Shown here in pieces: positions 62,192-64,000 of a stretch of DNA of 64,000 nt (positions are counted from its first letter, which is position 1; each line of letters starts with the position of its first letter). The stretch is from Adhaeribacter terrigena (GTDB lineage: Bacteria > Bacteroidota > Bacteroidia > Cytophagales > Hymenobacteraceae), in NCBI RefSeq assembly GCF_016623615.1, contig NZ_JAEHFX010000002.1, forward strand, positions 186,001 through 250,000. The letters are read 5' to 3'. The notes beneath the pieces are model-generated. The model had not been told where the DNA came from. It saw only the letters and a list, made by a program, of their open reading frames with translations, and did no database searches. A program made the position numbers and the translations under genes.

Positions 62192-62221
62192 GAAAACGCT
62201 ATCAGATCAATAAAAAAACTG
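62192..62221 (+). repeat. 30-bp AACGSTA element fused to a terminator
   Basis: Box 1 AAAACGCTA, box 2 AAAACTGC, 6 bp after the response-regulator stop; box 2 is the 5' arm of the hairpin. Confidence 0.85.
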
Positions 62222-62243
62222 CAGCTTTCGGGTTGCAGTTTTT
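62212..62243. terminator. Bidirectional terminator
   Basis: 11-bp stem AAAAAACTGCA (62212-62222) and complement (62233-62243), with T-runs both ways, between the convergent response regulator and kinase. Confidence 0.9.
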
Positions 62244-62263
62244 TTTATTAAAATTTTTAAGGT

Positions 62264-63607
62264 TTAGTCAGCAGTTACAATTTCCCTTGCCGGCCAGTTG
62301 AAAACAAACCTCGATCCGCGCCCTTCCGATTGTACCCAAACCTTTCCGCCTTTTTCCAGGGTAATTTTTTTGATAATAGATAACCCTAAACCCATATTGG
62401 CGGAACCGCCGGAATTACTGATCGTTTCGAACTGGTTAAAAATACGATCCTGATCAGCGGCAGAAATCCCGGGTCCGTCGTCAGTAACAGAAAAGGTTAA
62501 AAATTCAGGATCAGCTTCGCAATTTATCCAGATATTTCCGCCCGGCTGGTCGTGGTGTTTAATGGCATTATTTATCAGGTTGTTAAATATCTGGCGCAGG
62601 AAAATTTCTTCGGTAAGTAAAACCGGCATATTTTCCTGGATATGAATTTGAAAACCATCGGGCACATTCAGGAAAGAAGTTACCTCGTAAAGCAGGTTTT
62701 CCACGTTTACAGTTTTCTTTGGTAAAGTGTTTTTCCCGGAAAGCGAATACGATAAAATGTCCAGGATCAGGTTGTCCATCCGGTTCGTTTGGTCCATGAT
62801 CATATTCAGCACCGGCTGGGCTTCATCCAGGTTGCCTGTTTTCAGGTAGGCATCTATCACCATAGCCAGGCCTTTAATGTTCTGTAGCGGAGATCTTAGA
62901 TCGTGCGAAACAATGTGAGCGAAAGCATCCAGTTCATGATTTTTTCGCTGCAAAAGTTCTGTTTGAGCTTCCCGTTCTGCCAGCAGGTTCGAAATATCTT
63001 CGTGCGATGAAAGCAGTTCCAGATTCAGGCGTTTGATCTCTTGCAGCTGGTTTTCCGTTTCCAGATTTTTAACCCGCAATTCTTCCAGAAGCTCGATCAG
63101 TTGCATGTTCTGATTTTTCATTTCCGCGTACGGCGAAACAGAGCTTTCCCGCGAAAAATCGGCCACCCAGTTATCGATCACCGTTTTGGTAATAATAGGG
63201 TGGGAGGCCGGAATTCTTTTCCGGAGTTTAACCCGCGTTCCTTTTTCGCTCTCGGTATCTATCTGAAAATCGTCTGCCAGGATCCGGGAATTTATAATGC
63301 CGTTGCCGCGACCCGTTACCGAAACTTTCTGATCTAAATAATAATCTAAATTGCCAATGCCCCGCCCACGGTCGGTAATATATGCTTCCAGGTATAAAAT
63401 GCCGTTTTCGTCGGTAATACTGAACTGAATGGAACCTTCGCCCACATATTCAATCACGTTGCGGCAAATCTCGGAAACGGCAGTGGCAAATTTTGTCTGG
63501 TTGGGTAAAGCAATGCCGCACCGCTCAGAAAGCTGCATGGCGCGTTTGTAAGCCAGCACTACATCCAGCTCATTCCCGATCGTTATTTTAGTAATACTTC
63601 GTTGCAT
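62264..63607 (-). CDS. Histidine kinase with N-terminal RsbT/RsbW-like ATPase domain
   Basis: 447 residues from the ATG at 63607 (MQRSITKITIGNELDVVLAYKRAM); the frame extends to 63634. The N-terminal 130 residues match the RsbT/RsbW anti-sigma-type GHKL ATPase: KFATAVSEICRNVIEY (N box), YITDRGRGIGN (G1), VSVTGRGNGIINSRILADDF (G2). A coiled coil follows (about 160-230: ELLEELRVKNLETENQLQEI). The kinase core has phosphoacceptor His235 in IVSHDLRSPLQNIKG, N box IFNNLINNAIKHH, DDGPGIS and GLGLSIIKKITLEKGG. No membrane segment, so it is cytoplasmic. It lies 4 bp downstream of a SpoIIE-type phosphatase gene, a partner-switching arrangement. Confidence 0.9.
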   Translation of the reverse strand: MQRSITKITIGNELDVVLAYKRAMQLSERCGIALPNQTKFATAVSEICRNVIEYVGEGSIQFSITDENGILYLEAYITDRGRGIGNLDYYLDQKVSVTGRGNGIINSRILADDFQIDTESEKGTRVKLRKRIPASHPIITKTVIDNWVADFSRESSVSPYAEMKNQNMQLIELLEELRVKNLETENQLQEIKRLNLELLSSHEDISNLLAEREAQTELLQRKNHELDAFAHIVSHDLRSPLQNIKGLAMVIDAYLKTGNLDEAQPVLNMIMDQTNRMDNLILDILSYSLSGKNTLPKKTVNVENLLYEVTSFLNVPDGFQIHIQENMPVLLTEEIFLRQIFNNLINNAIKHHDQPGGNIWINCEADPEFLTFSVTDDGPGISAADQDRIFNQFETISNSGGSANMGLGLSIIKKITLEKGGKVWVQSEGRGSRFVFNWPAREIVTAD

Positions 63608-63611
63608 GGTT

Positions 63612-64000
63612 CTAACTTTTAGCTTTTGCAACAATTACCAGCACATCGTCGGTACCGCGGTTGAAATCCCGGTAAATTATGGCGGCAATCAGGCTGGGGT
63701 CGTGGCGGTGCAGGTCAGGGTATTTTGTTACATCCCAGCGCGATTTTATGCCGTCGGAATGCAGAACCAAAAGCTGGCCCATCTGAATTTCGGTACGCAG
63801 GTCGTGCATCGTATTCGGAATATTATGCCCCAGGGTACCATTATACGAAACCAGGTTTTTAAGTACACTTACCGTTTTCTGACCGTTGGAGCCAAAGATT
63901 TTACCGTTTATATTTCCGATACCACAAAAATCCAATTCCCCGGTTGCTTTATGAATATTGCAAACTGCACCCACCGCGCCCCTGGTCCGGCGGATATCGG
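63612..64000 (-). CDS. SpoIIE/RsbX-type serine phosphatase, C-terminal part
   Basis: Partial: the frame stays open to the window edge, continuing upstream of position 63974 as DIRRTRGAVGAVCNIH. The visible ~129 residues are the end of a PP2C-like domain: GELDFCGIGNINGKIF, then GQLLVLHSDGIKSRW (metal-binding Asp) and the final GTDDVLVIVAKAK. This fits SpoIIE/RsbX-type phosphatases, which in Bacteroidota often carry an N-terminal RsbT-like ATPase; that part would lie outside the window. The stop is 4 bp before the kinase start, so the two are surely co-transcribed. Confidence 0.82.
   Translation of the reverse strand, partial: DIRRTRGAVGAVCNIHKATGELDFCGIGNINGKIFGSNGQKTVSVLKNLVSYNGTLGHNIPNTMHDLRTEIQMGQLLVLHSDGIKSRWDVTKYPDLHRHDPSLIAAIIYRDFNRGTDDVLVIVAKAKS

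Overview
The window reads as chromosomal DNA of an aerobic Bacteroidota of the order Cytophagales, most likely the Hymenobacteraceae (Adhaeribacter/Pontibacter/Hymenobacter group). The basis is alternative complex III joined to a caa3-type oxidase, type IX secretion (T9SS) C-terminal sorting domains on two large surface proteins, the family-typical tig-clpP/clpX genes, TTTG-N20-TAnnTTTG promoters, and few Shine-Dalgarno sequences. The assignment is inferred from gene content; no 16S rRNA lies in the window.

Layout. 1-10.4 kb: one respiratory operon on the plus strand: the end of actC, actD, actE, actF, coxB, coxA, then ctaB (heme O synthase), two subunit III genes, subunit IV, SCO copper chaperone, DUF420 protein and a small CxxC protein. 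10.6-17.8 kb: a 1230-aa sensor histidine kinase abutting a 1153-aa secreted beta-rich protein. 18.3-25.9 kb: a TonB-dependent receptor, small minus-strand genes, hldD, and a btuF-btuC-like importer pair. 26-27.7 kb: a PTPS-family enzyme and lpxB. 28.2-36.5 kb: clpX, then a decayed gene and a 1163-aa T9SS surface protein that separate clpX from clpP and tig. 36.5-46.3 kb: tRNA-Leu(UAG), a barrel-like protein, rel/spoT, a LuxC-like acyl-CoA reductase divergent from a ferredoxin, a PAP2 phosphatase and valS. 46.6-52.6 kb: fabD, folK, an alpha/beta hydrolase, a polyprenyl diphosphate synthase and two tandem acyltransferase-3 genes. 52.8-64 kb: aconitase, a T9SS subtilase, a PaaN-like dehydrogenase, a response regulator, a histidine kinase with an RsbT-like N-terminus and the end of a SpoIIE-type phosphatase.

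The most unusual signal is not a gene. A 30-bp element (box 1 AAAACGSTA at positions 1-9, usually a T-tract near 13-16, box 2 resembling AAAAASTC at 23-30) occurs about 45 times between 5.7 and 62.2 kb, about once per 1.3 kb, with a nearly invariant length. Copies cluster at gene ends, often touch the stop codon, and commonly run into an intrinsic terminator. A few lie inside genes: one encodes part of the BtuF linker, one the last ten residues of a hydrolase, and one sits inside an acyltransferase whose neighbouring paralogue has equal length there but lacks the motif. Density, bipartite helically phased design, terminator association and apparent origin by substitution resemble the DNA uptake sequences of Pasteurellaceae and Neisseria. 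That function is a hypothesis here.

Other non-coding structure includes a MITE-like 247-bp unit with 33-bp terminal inverted repeats, a 194-bp unit with 24-bp inverted ends, three copies of a roughly 140-180-bp REP-like repeat, and AT-rich low-complexity repeats placed just upstream of several start codons.
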